A stretch of 64,000 nucleotides of DNA, from the NCBI GenBank assembly GCA_030544235.1, contig CM060470.1:11557356-11621355 (forward strand). Direction: 5' to 3'. The notes below the pieces were generated by a model. It ran no database searches. It had not been told where the DNA came from and was given only the letters and a program-made list of their open reading frames with translations. Source of the DNA: Lepturacanthus savala (taxonomy: Eukaryota; Chordata; Actinopteri; Scombriformes; Trichiuridae). Position numbers and translations under genes: made by a program. Below, piece by piece: positions 1-10,789 of this stretch. The stretch's first letter is position 1, and each line of letters begins with the position of its first letter.

Positions 1-745
1 TGATTATTTAAACCTAATGATAATAACTTGAGGATCTCTTATAGGAAAAAACATATAATTAATTTATGACACTGCTATTGTGAGAGACACACATTATTTA
101 TTATTATTAACCACAATCTCAAAACTAAGAAGGATAAATAAAAGTGTGACCACTGTTAATTACATATTTATTACATATTTATAACCTCAAACGCTTTACA
201 AGTGAAACTCCTGGTGTTGCACATTGCCTTTATTTCTTTCAAAACAATCAAACATATATTACATATATGAATACGAAAACTTTTTTTTTTTACCCACAGT
301 GTGGAAAATTTGCCTTTGGTTTCACCATAAGACATGCCATAAAAACACACATAGAAGTAACATGCATTCATGGTGAGAGTATAATATCGGATTTTATATG
401 AAACTGTATTTTCCCTGGACCTTGGCAATAGGGTAATGATGCTAACCTTGCTGAAACACATATCTATAATCCATCTATTCTTTATAATGTAAAAAATCAG
501 CACAGAAATATTACTTAAAAATGTAACTATTCAAAAATAGTTATTGGATTTTCAGCGGACTCATAAATGCAAATGGTCTGAAATTAAATGAATGCTCCAT
601 ACACCAACACTACAACACAACCTGCTTACAGCACCGGGCACTTGTTCCAGCAAACAAGCGAACAAGTAAAGTTACAAATATAGATGGTGCAAATACATCT
701 GAGCAACAACAGATGTAAGATACGTAAGAAAAGGCTCCGTTCGGT

Positions 746-1455
746 TCACTGCGCGTCTGGTTTTGGGGCCTCGTGGCTGTCCGCGGTGCACTGGGAGCCC
801 TCTTTGCTCTTGGCTGCGTTCTCACTCTGAGCCCGGTTCTGTTTCTCCCTCTCCAGCGCTTTCTCCATCTCTGTGTAGTAGTCGAGGGCCTTCCTCACCG
901 GGTCGATAATGTGTTGCTGCAGCATTTATCAACAGTGGTCTCAGTGCATGACAAGATTAGTTCTGTCATTGAATGGAATAACATTTTTTTAACTCATAAT
1001 TTCCCATAATGACGAAACACCAAACTTCCTATTCCTTAGGGTTGGTACCGTATATTTACTATATACATATCTGGAAAAAAAATAAGAGACCACTACATTT
1101 TTCTCTGAAATCAGCATCTCTACATGTATTCCAGCCATTCCATTCCAGCATCTGTTGAATTCCAACACATGCACACCTCATTCTGCTTAAAGAGGTACCA
1201 GGAGTGGAATAAAGTCACCCAAGAACAATGGTAAAGACTTGTGGAGAGCATGCCATGTTTTAACATGAATTTGATCCTGTTTATTTGCATTGTTTGAGGT
1301 CTGAAAAACATTATATTGTTTTTTTTTTTTATTATTATTTTAACCATTGGTAATTTTTCTGCAAATAAATGGTCAAACGATAATATTTTTATTTGGAATT
1401 TGGGAGAAATGTTGACAGGAGTGGTATCTTGTTATTTCCAGAGCTGTATTATTGT

Positions 1456-1505
<50 letters not shown>

Positions 1506-4500
1506 TTTACCTCCAGGCAGGGGAAGAGGTTGGCCAGCTCGATGAAAAGAGGCAAAAGCACAAATCTGATGAAGCCTGTTTGAGATGAAGGCTTGGTTAT
1601 CTTATCCCGATCCATGAAGGGGGTGACTGGAAGACCCTCTAACTTCTCCACATCGCTCTGAGGACCACAGAGAAAGACCGAACGGGTCAGACTTGGAATG
1701 GGGTGTGTACCTGTTGAGGCTATCTGAATCAGAGATCTTTGTCTAAACACAATATGCGAAGGCAAACAGCTGGTGATTTTCTATATTTCTTTCCCTTATT
1801 GTCAAAAGGTGCAGATCCAAACCAACCATGAACCGATCCTACTTACAGAATCTAGAGTTCTGTGTATGACAGACGCCACTGAGCATGTGCAGAAACGCCC
1901 CGAGCTTCACCTCTTGACTTGTTCAGAACCACATTTCCCTACATGCTCAGTGGTGTCTGCCTTACAAAGAACTACTCTCCAGAGACTCAAACTATAACCA
2001 CTTAACTACCTCATACAGCCATGATTGTGCCAAGAACATGCACCTTATTCTTGAATTTTTGCCCTATTCATATTGATTATTTCACCTTGCACATTACTTG
2101 TAAATGTCTGTATATAATCTGGCCTCTTATAGTTTATATTCTGTCACTTGTGTGTTATTTTATTCTATTTTATTTTACCTTTTATTATTTTTTTTATTGA
2201 TATAGCATTCATGTGGACAGCAAGTGAGAATTTCATTGTACAGAGAAACTTGTTTCTACATGACAATAAATGCTTTGAATATGAATTTGCATCTTCAGTC
2301 TACAATAGGATCAATAAGATATATACAGTCAGACTGGGAAAACCCGTTTAATACTTGTTGTGGTAGCCAGCCTTACAGAATCGGGTTATGAATTAGTAGC
2401 AAGGAGGTCGGATCATGTGAGAAAATGTGGAAATTTCTTTACATAGAGCAGCGGACAGTCGGTTACCTGGTTGTAGAATTCCTGCAGGAGACAATCCAGC
2501 CAGGGCTCAGCCACCTCCATAGGCCGCGCCTCGTTGGATATGTCGCTAACTTTGATCAGAATCTTCATTAGCTGCACACAAAACAGGAAAAACCCATAAA
2601 TAACAGACAGCTGTACATTACTTTAGAGTGGTAGATAAAAGAGCAGCGTTTGACAATTCAGTATTGTACTGTTTTGGATTTAAAGGTCCACTTTCATGCT
2701 TTCATTTTACTCTTAATAGTAAAATAAGGTCTAAGGGTTATACTATAATTGTCCATTTTTTTCCAAGTGAAAATCAGCCAATCAGAAGAGAGGCTCATGA
2801 ACAGAAATCTTTCCGGAGCTCCAGCAAAAACTTTGCATATTGAATTAAAAAATATGTCATGTTAGTGGTATCAAAATGTCAAATAAAACCCAGAAAAGTG
2901 TAGATATGGGTACTTTAAGGGCATTTATGTTAGATAAATATACAGACAGAAACATAAGGATGAGACAGAGAGGTGTGATCAAACTGGTGTTATTATAGGT
3001 ACATGGTTCGTTCCTCTTTTTGTGTCGGTTTTGATAAGCAGCGCTAATAATAAGAACACACATTTGAAAAAGAAAGGGGTTCCCGATTCTAATGCTACCG
3101 AGCGATGCTGTGTTGTGATCGGCTCTCCTCTCACCACGGATCTGTGGTCCTTGTTGGTGAAGTCAAACACGGGCAGGATGGCCTTGAACTTGCTGAGGAT
3201 CTCGTTGTGCCGCGTCATGTCAGTGGCCAGAATGCACCTGCGATTACAACGGGATGAAAAGCGTGATGCTGCTGCCGAATGACGTGAAAAAAAAAAAACG
3301 TGCACGGCCGTCTCTCACTTGATAATCCCTTCCCTTATCCGTTTGTACTGGTCCATGGACAGGTTTCTGAAGATGTTGCTCTCATTCTACAAAAAAAAAA
3401 AAACCCAAAAGAAAATCTCATTATCACCACTTGCTTAGTTTAACTTCAGCAGAAGATCAAAAATCCCTTTTCGAACTTGTCTAACAGGATGTTAAAGGCT
3501 CACCTTCTCCAGTATCTCGAAAGCTACAGCACAGTGGTGGTTCTCCAGCGGAGAGATGTCATTGTAGCGAAGGGCAAGTTCAGTCTGAGCATTAATCTGA
3601 AAAGATAGCTGCACGTTATTTCAGCGTTTCATTATCGTAAGCAAAGTTTAAGGTTATATTCGGTGTATAAACCCCTTTTTATACCGTCCGATCAACAATC
3701 AAATCAAAGATATTCAGTTGATTATTGTGCATGACACACTGTCTAATCGACCCAATCGTCAAAAGGAATAACAATGAATTGAAATCTAATCTTTATATTT
3801 TCTATTTAGATGTTTTTAAATGAAGATATGATTATTGGGATAACAAAATTAGATGTTGGGAAATAGGATGAGGCTGCAAAAAGTGTGAGTATTACACCGC
3901 AGAATGTAAACATGACGGATGATATACAGGAATAATATTATGAGATTGAGTTTATTTATTTAAAACAGTGACAATGCAATATAATATATTATATTAATGA
4001 ATATACTGTATCTTTGTAAATAGGCAAGATTATAGCCAACGGTTAATTTCCATCCTTAGTCGCCATTGGCAGGTTGAGAATGAGAGAATAAAAGGAAATA
4101 ATTCGAAAAAATATCTTCTCCCTTTGAAAGGTCACCAGTTAATCAATGGATTAACTGGTAAAAATCCAGTACTAGTGGAAAACTAGTGAAGCCCGGTAAT
4201 GGAACTCACTGATACCTGGTAGGCGTTGTTGTATCCTGTGTGGTCGAGGTCGTGACAAACCGCAGATGTCAGCATGATCAGCAGGTCGATGCTGTCCATC
4301 TTACTCCTGAGGTCAGTCAGCCAGATTAAACCATACATCTGCTCAGAGATAAAGAGGCAGGAACGTACAGCATAAGATGACTGATTGGAGTCACCTCACT
4401 GACCTTCACCGAGCATCCATCAAGGTAATTGCACAGTTTGGTGATTAAGGACAAAATTGGGCTCTCTGTGATTTGCTGATAATTTAATAAAACGTACAAA

Positions 4501-7500
4501 CGCACACACACACACACACTCACCATCTGGGTAACACAGAAGCAGTGCTTGAAGTTATGAAAAGGGATGTTGTTGTATCTTCTGTAGACTTCAAACAAGA
4601 ACTGTTGCAGCACTTCAGGCTCGATGTTGTAGATCACCGTGAAATCTAAATCTGTGTACATGACCTGCAGGAGCACCATGATCTCTGCGTCCTCCCACTG
4701 CCTGCACACACACACACACATGCACACACACACACTCTTAAACTCGTGAAAACAAGAGCACAGATCCCATCTCAATAAATGTGTGCGTTAAGCTTAAACA
4801 GAAAGTGTCAGAAACCCGAACCGATGAATAATAATAATAAAATGATAAAAAAAATCCCAAAATGTCCACATTAATATAATTTTCCATTTAATTAATTCAT
4901 AAAATGAATTTATTCATGTATTATGTTCACATCTATTTGATTTTCCATTTTATTTATTTTATTAATTTTTTACATTTATTTATTTATTATTTTCTTAAGC
5001 TAGTTTTAAACAGGCTTTTAAAAAAAGACTCTTTTTTTTGGAGCCTTCTTCATGAAATATCACTTACTAGAACAACAGTTTGTCTAAAATTAACACTTTT
5101 ACCAGCCAAATGTAATATGAGTTACCCCGTGCCAGTATATAGACGCAGCGGTTTTAAGATTTCATATTTTTTTCTTTTTCCACGATAATCCCGTCCATCC
5201 TGTGCATGACCCCGTTTTCTATCCGCCTCCACCTTCTTTGCATTCGCTTTAAAAGCGATCGGACACATGAAATGATGAAAGCCTTTACTGAATGCTGCAT
5301 GCAACTAGTCCCCATGGAGCCCCACTTCAAACATGATGGTTTGTCGTTTTGTTTTTTTGAAGACCTTCTTTTGATTTTGTCAGCCGTCTGTGGGCCCATT
5401 CATATTGAGATGAGCGTGCGGAGCCAAAGAAAAAGGGTGAGGGCCTTTTCAGAAACGCATCAGTGATGCTCGTTGGGCGCGACCGTCATTAGCCGTGTCA
5501 CTGTACGGGCTGTGGAAACAGGATCACGGCTCGTTTTTTTTTTCATGTTCTTTTTCACACGTTGCACACAGACACCCGGCACATCACGGCGATGCAAGCC
5601 AATGCTGCAGGTGACGTTAAAACACCTCCATTGTTAGATCTATATATTGAACTTACCAGTTATCAAAGGTTGGAGTCTTTAAGTATTGCCTCACTTCTTC
5701 TGATACTGCCAAAGAGCTGAAAATGCAAAAAAACATATATATACATATTAAACCACTTAAGCCCCAGGCTTAATTTTCCAGTTTTCCTGCTGTAAATGAT
5801 AATAAATATAGAATATCTATACAAGCACAAAGGTTTTGCACTAAAACCTGGTATATACATGCAACATGTGAGGTGACTTAATAAAGATAGAATATTACAA
5901 AATAAAATATATCTAACATTGTATTTTACTACAGATAAAAATGCTTTATTTAAGACTTAAAACAAGACCAAACTGACCCAATTCAGAAAAAAAAGTGAAA
6001 TAAGATAAATTATCTTCAATGTGATTAATAAGATAAGACTTCAAAGATGAATTATTTGTCCATAAAATCATAGAATCGTCACAGAATATGATGAATATAA
6101 GATGTTTAAAAAGGAGATTTCAAAGGACCCAGTCTAAATTAAATATGAATATAGTTGCAGCCCTGCTACTGATACCATATTAAACTATTTAGTTATCGTA
6201 TTGGTGATGTGGATATTGATGATATACATTGATGCTGTAACAGTAACATTGTGTTTTACCACAGAAAATAATTTCAAAGTGTTAGACCTGAGGTTTTCTC
6301 ATGTAATATATGCAAAACACTCGATGCTTCCTGCATATCGGGACGTTTTGGTTAATTATACTAGATAGTTTAAACGAGTTACATGGAGGAAAGTAGGTCT
6401 GAGTTTGGCATGTGCACGTGCCTCATTTGAAGAAACTTTTCCCGCACATGCTCACACTCCTCTCTGGTCTTGTGCAGGGCTCTCTTGTGGTAGAACGGGG
6501 AGGGCTTGTGTGTTTCCTCTGACAAGTCCTTGAACAATCCGAGCCAGCTCAGATGCTCCACACTCTAAAAAAAAAAAGGGAGTGAATCAGCTCCGTCCGG
6601 GAGGTTAGAGAGCGAGAGAGACACATTAACCCCATGCTTAAACCTTAAGCATTTAAGCCAAGAATGATAAATGATCTACTACTGATAATAAGGGAATCGT
6701 AGCTAAAGAATATCTGAATGTCTTTGGCCGTACCTCCAGTTTCTCCCGAAATGAATCCACCTGTTTTTTCATCTCATACACGACTGCGGGTGTCTCGCCG
6801 GCTTCGATCAGGATTTTCTTCTCCAGGTCCTGCAGTCTGATACCATCAACAAGTTCTTCAGTTATCAGACATCCATCTTTACATTCGGATTGTGTTGTAA
6901 AAGAAAAAAAAAAAGTCTTAAATCCTTGATAGCATGCTGTTAACTGTAAAGCACCCTAATCCCAGATATGTGACGCAAAACGGCACAAAGAAATATTTCT
7001 CCTCATTCAGATTATCCTATTGCTTCTGTTTCCTGTCTACCTTTTCTCCATTGACGAGAGGTCAAATCCTAGAGCCCCAGCCAGCTCCACGCCTGAAACG
7101 ACAAAAAAAACACGAAGGATAACGTCACCACTTCTTCTTAATCCTCAAATATACTCGGTTTCCCATGATGCCACGGTAAAGATACCCATTGGACTCACTG
7201 TTGCAGTCGGCAGCCACCACCTCCAGCTTGTAGTAGGCGTCTGGGCTGTTGGGCTCCAGGCTCGGGGAGATGTTGATGATGTTGCCTTTGGGGTTGTAGA
7301 GCTTCAGGATGTCATGGGGTCCCGCCTCGGCTGCAGAGCGGAAAAGATCTGGGGAAAAAAAGGCACTGATTTTATAGAGCAAGATATGCACAATAAAAGT
7401 AGGTCCAACTGGTAGGAGACCCTGCTTTTTCTACAAAAAAAACAACATTTATAATCTATAATCTATGTCATTAACTTTTTCTTTTTTGACACTGGGTGAC

Positions 7501-9320
7501 ACGGTGGCGCAGGGGTTAGCGCTGTTGCCTCACAGCAAGAAGGTCGCAGGTTCAAGACCTCCTTGGTCCGGGGTCTGGGACCTTTCTGTGTGGAGTTTGC
7601 ATGTTCTCCCCGTGTACTCCGGCTTCCTCCCACAGTCCAAAAACATGCTGAGGTTAATTGGAGACTCTAAATTGCCCGTAGGTGTGAGTGTGTGAGTGAA
7701 TGGTGTGTGTGCCCCACGATTGGCTGGCGACCATCTGGGGTGTATCCCTGCCTCTCGCCGTAACGCGCTGGGATTGGCTCCAGCAGACCCCTGTGACCCT
7801 AATGAGGAATAAGCAGGTATAGAAAATGACTGACTGACTGACACTGGGTGTCTTCTTATTCACTGTAAAGTTCATTCTCAGTGTGATAATGCAGCGGTTC
7901 TCAAACTTTTTCACGTCAAAGACCCTTAAACTCCCGAAAACTAGACCCTGGGCCCCGTTAGGGAGGACTGAGAATGTCATAATCAAGAATAAATTAAAAA
8001 ATGCCTCTGTACATGAATAAAAATACCCCTAAATGTCGATATTTATTTAATTTTCTAAATTATTTGTGTATAATTTTTTACATTTATTTGATTTTCCATT
8101 TTATTTATTATTTTTTTAAATATTTAATATCTAAATTGGAAAATAAAATTTGAAATTAAATAAATTTACACAAATAATATTACAAAATTACATAAATATA
8201 TTTATTAATTTTTAAGTACAGAGGTCCTATATACAAATAGTCCTTTGTTCTCTCATTGTGGAATTATAGTGAAAATATTCTCCTTTTTTCTGGGGACCCC
8301 CCTGGTACCTCTTCAAGGACCCCTGAGGGTCTCCGGACCCCACTTTGAGAACCACTGTTATTCTGTATCCATTCAGCTCCAAACTAGCTGTTTCTCATAG
8401 TCACAAATTAACCTTTTACAGAACCCCTGAGTCCGCCGTGCTTCTACAGTGGCCTAGAATGGACAAACTGGATCTACAAATGGCTTTTCACACTTTTTGA
8501 GAGTTTCAGAGCCATTGTACGGTTTCCTACAATTTTGGAAGAGGAGGGTGATGGGAGAGGCTTTCATGTGGGATCTCACTGCTAAATAAACTTAATCTTG
8601 TGCACTGGTCCTTTAAATCCACTTCCCTTCACTGTGTAGCATTCTGCCCATTAAATAATAAACAAAACATATTTTGCAAGGTTCATGTAACATAAATCAC
8701 ACTAATACACTTCACACCAATAAGTGCAGTGAGTTAACACAAGCCGATTACTGTCAGTGCTTGATTTAGCCTTCCGTACACTCCAAACAAAGCAAACGTA
8801 AGTAACGTGTGCCAGACAAAGCCTCTAATCAATGTGACAGGCGAGGAGCTGTCAGTGGCAGCTGTATCAGCTGTTCTGGCTCAGGGAAACCTCCGCAACG
8901 CTTGCAAATCTTCAATTCACTTCGAATTTGAGACTGATTTATGCGTTTGATCCATGCAAAGAAGGACTCTAGAATATCAGTCGGTCTCTTTATAATAACA
9001 ACTCCAGATATTTGTTGTATTTCCCCTTTTTTTCAGTAACTGTTCGGGGGAAACAAAGGGCAAAGTTTGGCAAATGAACAGCATGAGTCGAATGCATGTT
9101 ACAGAGAAGCAGATACAAAATCTATGTTATAGTGTCACATATGGACGTGTGTGCCCTTTGACATAGCTGGAATATATTGAAATACATTTCTACTATAACT
9201 ATTTGCACTCTACATGGATTTTCTGCTCCTACCTTTGACATCCTGGGCAGGAGTATCCACCGGGAACTCAGCCTGCTCCGGTTTCCCGTTCACTGTGAAG
9301 TAGATGATAGTTGTTGCCAT
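746..9320 (-). CDS. pde9al: PDE9A-like high-affinity cGMP-specific 3',5'-cyclic phosphodiesterase, complete, 14 coding exons
   Basis: Hydrolyses cGMP to 5'-GMP. Coding exons in transcript order: 9320-9233, 7348-7199, 7092-7041, 6836-6734, 6564-6422, 5716-5657, 4701-4524, 4338-4216, 3596-3504, 3386-3319, 3237-3135, 2571-2467, 1657-1511, 916-746. They total 1584 nt (527 aa plus stop) and every phase agrees; human PDE9A isoforms are of similar length (533-593 aa). The N-terminal part resembles the PDE9A regulatory region. The catalytic domain spans about residues 190-460. Seen there: PFHNFKHC, with proton-donor His247 and metal-ligand His251; HDLDHTGYNN, with metal-ligand His287 and Asp288; SDISNE, with metal-ligand Asp397; and SSQTGF, with the nucleotide-selecting Gln448 and Phe451. 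All key residues are present, so the enzyme should be active. The start ATG (9320) has G at -3 and +4. An out-of-frame ATG begins 5 nt upstream. The exon 5 donor is GC rather than GT. Assignment to PDE9 is strong; the exact paralogue symbol is less sure. Confidence 0.93.
1068..1448. mobile_element. Tc1/mariner-like element, internally deleted (copy A)
   Basis: Left end TCTGGAAAAAAAATAAGAGACCACT and right end TTTCCAGAGCTGTA are inverted copies. Subterminal phrases CATCTCTACATGTATTCC and TGTTGAATTCCAACACATGC are shared with the copies at 35539 and 44144. The transposase region is missing. It sits in the last intron of pde9al, about 60 bp from exon 13. Confidence 0.75.
1460..1495. repeat. (AT)n microsatellite
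   Basis: Pure AT tract between the Tc1-like relic and pde9al exon 13. Confidence 0.9.
1856..1973. repeat. Foldback (inverted-repeat) element
   Basis: AGACGCCACTGAGCATGT at 1871-1888 is mirrored by ACATGCTCAGTGGTGTCT at about 1941-1958. The pairing extends outward through AGTTCTGTGTA and its partner ending in AAAGAACT. Arms are about 45 bp around a ~35-bp spacer. It is MITE-like and lies in a pde9al intron. Confidence 0.6.
2030..2285 (+). mobile_element. Retroposon 3'-end fragment
   Basis: The phrases GTGAGAATTTCATTGTACAG and ACATGACAATAAATGCTTTG, after an AT-rich body, resemble the conserved 3' tail of fish non-LTR elements. The 5' part is absent. The family is not certain. Confidence 0.4.
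4502..4738. repeat. Two (CA)n tracts flanking pde9al exon 7
   Basis: CA tracts at about 4502-4520 and 4703-4738 lie immediately beyond both splice sites of exon 7 (4524-4701). On the gene's strand they are (TG)n, supplying the acceptor pyrimidine tract on one side and following the GTGAGT donor on the other. Confidence 0.85.
7499..7838 (+). mobile_element. tRNA-headed SINE with intact target-site duplication
   Basis: The head carries Pol III promoter boxes: A-box-like TGGCGCAGGGGTTAGCG and B-box-like GGTTCAAGACC. A fish-typical body follows (TGTGGAGTTTGCATGTTCTC, TTCCTCCCACAGTCCAAA, GACTCTAAATTG), and the end is a (TGAC)n tail. It is flanked on both sides by TGACACTGGGTG (7487-7498 and 7839-7850), a perfect 12-bp duplication. 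It lies in pde9al intron 1, antisense to the gene. Confidence 0.85.
7892..8357. mobile_element. hAT-type nonautonomous DNA element
   Basis: Starts CAGCGGTTCTCAAACTT and ends ACTTTGAGAACCACTG, inverted terminal repeats of about 14 bp. Flanking 8-mers TGATAATG and TTATTCTG match at 5 of 8 positions. The AT-rich interior has no transposase frame. It lies 53 bp past the SINE. Confidence 0.7.
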
Positions 9321-10319
9321 GTCATGAATTGAACTGCTGACGTTTCCGCGAGGACTCCTGATTTAAATCAGTCTCACCTCATTATTTTACTTGAGCATCA
9401 CTCCACCCCCCCCTCCCCGTGTTCCCGATTCTTCCCTCCTCTCCCTCTGCTCCTCCTTCCCTTTCCACTACACAGACTTCAGAACGACAGGCTCGTTATT
9501 GTTTGTTTCTTGTTTGGCTCATGTCTCGATTTTAGAAATAATATTCTCAAATCTCCAGGTGGATTCGCCAGAATGACCTGTTTGGTTCAGCACAACGCTA
9601 TAGCTGCAAAAAGGTCATACGTCACCTAGAACAGTTTACTCATGTTCAAATTTCATTTGTTTTCTCATAGAAAAGCCAGTTCTTCTGCACTGTGCGAACA
9701 ATTCTGATCAAAATGTTTAGATGTTGTGCCAATATGGTAATGAACTCTGGAAATATCCCCCTCACATCCACATTTCACTCTTGGCCCATTTCTTCATTGA
9801 CACCGATGGTTATGCTCCACTAGAATGTTTTACATCTCGCTTTGCACACACTGACATGGACGTTGTTACTGTAGTTTTATTCACAAACAGAAAATGTGCA
9901 CAACGCAATGTACGGTAACAGGCTTTTTCCCGCAGCTGTTAGCAACTCATGTGAAATATTATCTGGTTTTACTTTGCTGTTTCGAAATAAAACACAAAAG
10001 AACCTAAACAAAAAACTTGATTTTACCTTGATACTTAATTATATGTTGTTTTTTGAAGCTTGTTTTATTATCCCTTGCATCTAATCTGGAGCTGAAAGTT
10101 CATTTGTACCTTTTTTTTTTTTTTTTTTAAATCATATAGATTTTTTTTAATTTATTTTTTTATTTTTTTTACACAAAATTCCATATGGTGTAACTGAAAA
10201 AAGATACATTTTAAATATTTAATCTGCCTAGAATATAAAACTAGATGACAGAATTTTTAAAAATGTTTTTTTTACATTTTTAAGAGAGTTAAATTATCTG
10301 ATGCCAACAACATTTATCT

Positions 10320-10359
<40 letters not shown>

Positions 10360-10789
10360 AATTTCTTATATTAGTTCGGGTCATTGGTCATTTTTGACCA
10401 GAAACACCAAGAATGTAGATGAATGCAATTTATTGTGTGTGCTAAACTCCTCTTTGTAGACAAAGTCATGGCATTTTAGGCGAATCAGATCAAATTAACC
10501 ACATTTTTCAGAGACAAAAACTTTGAAAGGGTCAGATTTGACCGGAAACACAACTTTCCGCCACTTGAACGCGGTGACGTTGAAAGAAGGTCCTCCCGAC
10601 CGGAAGGCGGCGCTGTTCTCAGACCGCATCACTACATCCAGCTACCTCCTATCCCTCCGCAGCCCTTTTGGTTGTCAGTCAAGCACGTGGTGCGTCCGGG
10701 TGCGCTAGGAGAGCGTCGTGTTTGTGGAGTTGGTTTCGGACAGTTTTTTTTTATTTATTCTTATAATTTATGTCACTAACTGAATCGAG
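9321..10789. promoter_or_regulatory. Divergent intergenic region between pde9al and nifk
   Basis: This 1.47-kb gap separates two genes that point away from each other. Most is AT-rich filler, with a T-rich stretch at about 10110-10170 and a (TG)n tract at 10324-10358. The last ~200 bp before the nifk ATG are richer in G+C. They contain ACCGGAAG at 10599-10607, an ETS-type site typical of housekeeping and ribosome-biogenesis promoters, and a CRE-like TGACGT near 10575. I infer that the nifk transcription start lies around 10650-10750. No TATA box stands out. The pde9al promoter should lie in roughly 9320-9600, but no specific element was recognised there. Confidence 0.5.
10324..10358. repeat. 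(TG)n microsatellite
   Basis: Uninterrupted TG dinucleotide tract of about 35 bp in the pde9al-nifk gap. Confidence 0.95.

Noticed and set aside
7020..7415. Plus-strand 131-codon open frame
   Set aside because: It lies opposite two real pde9al exons (7041-7092 and 7199-7348) and reads as a shadow without homology or splice logic.
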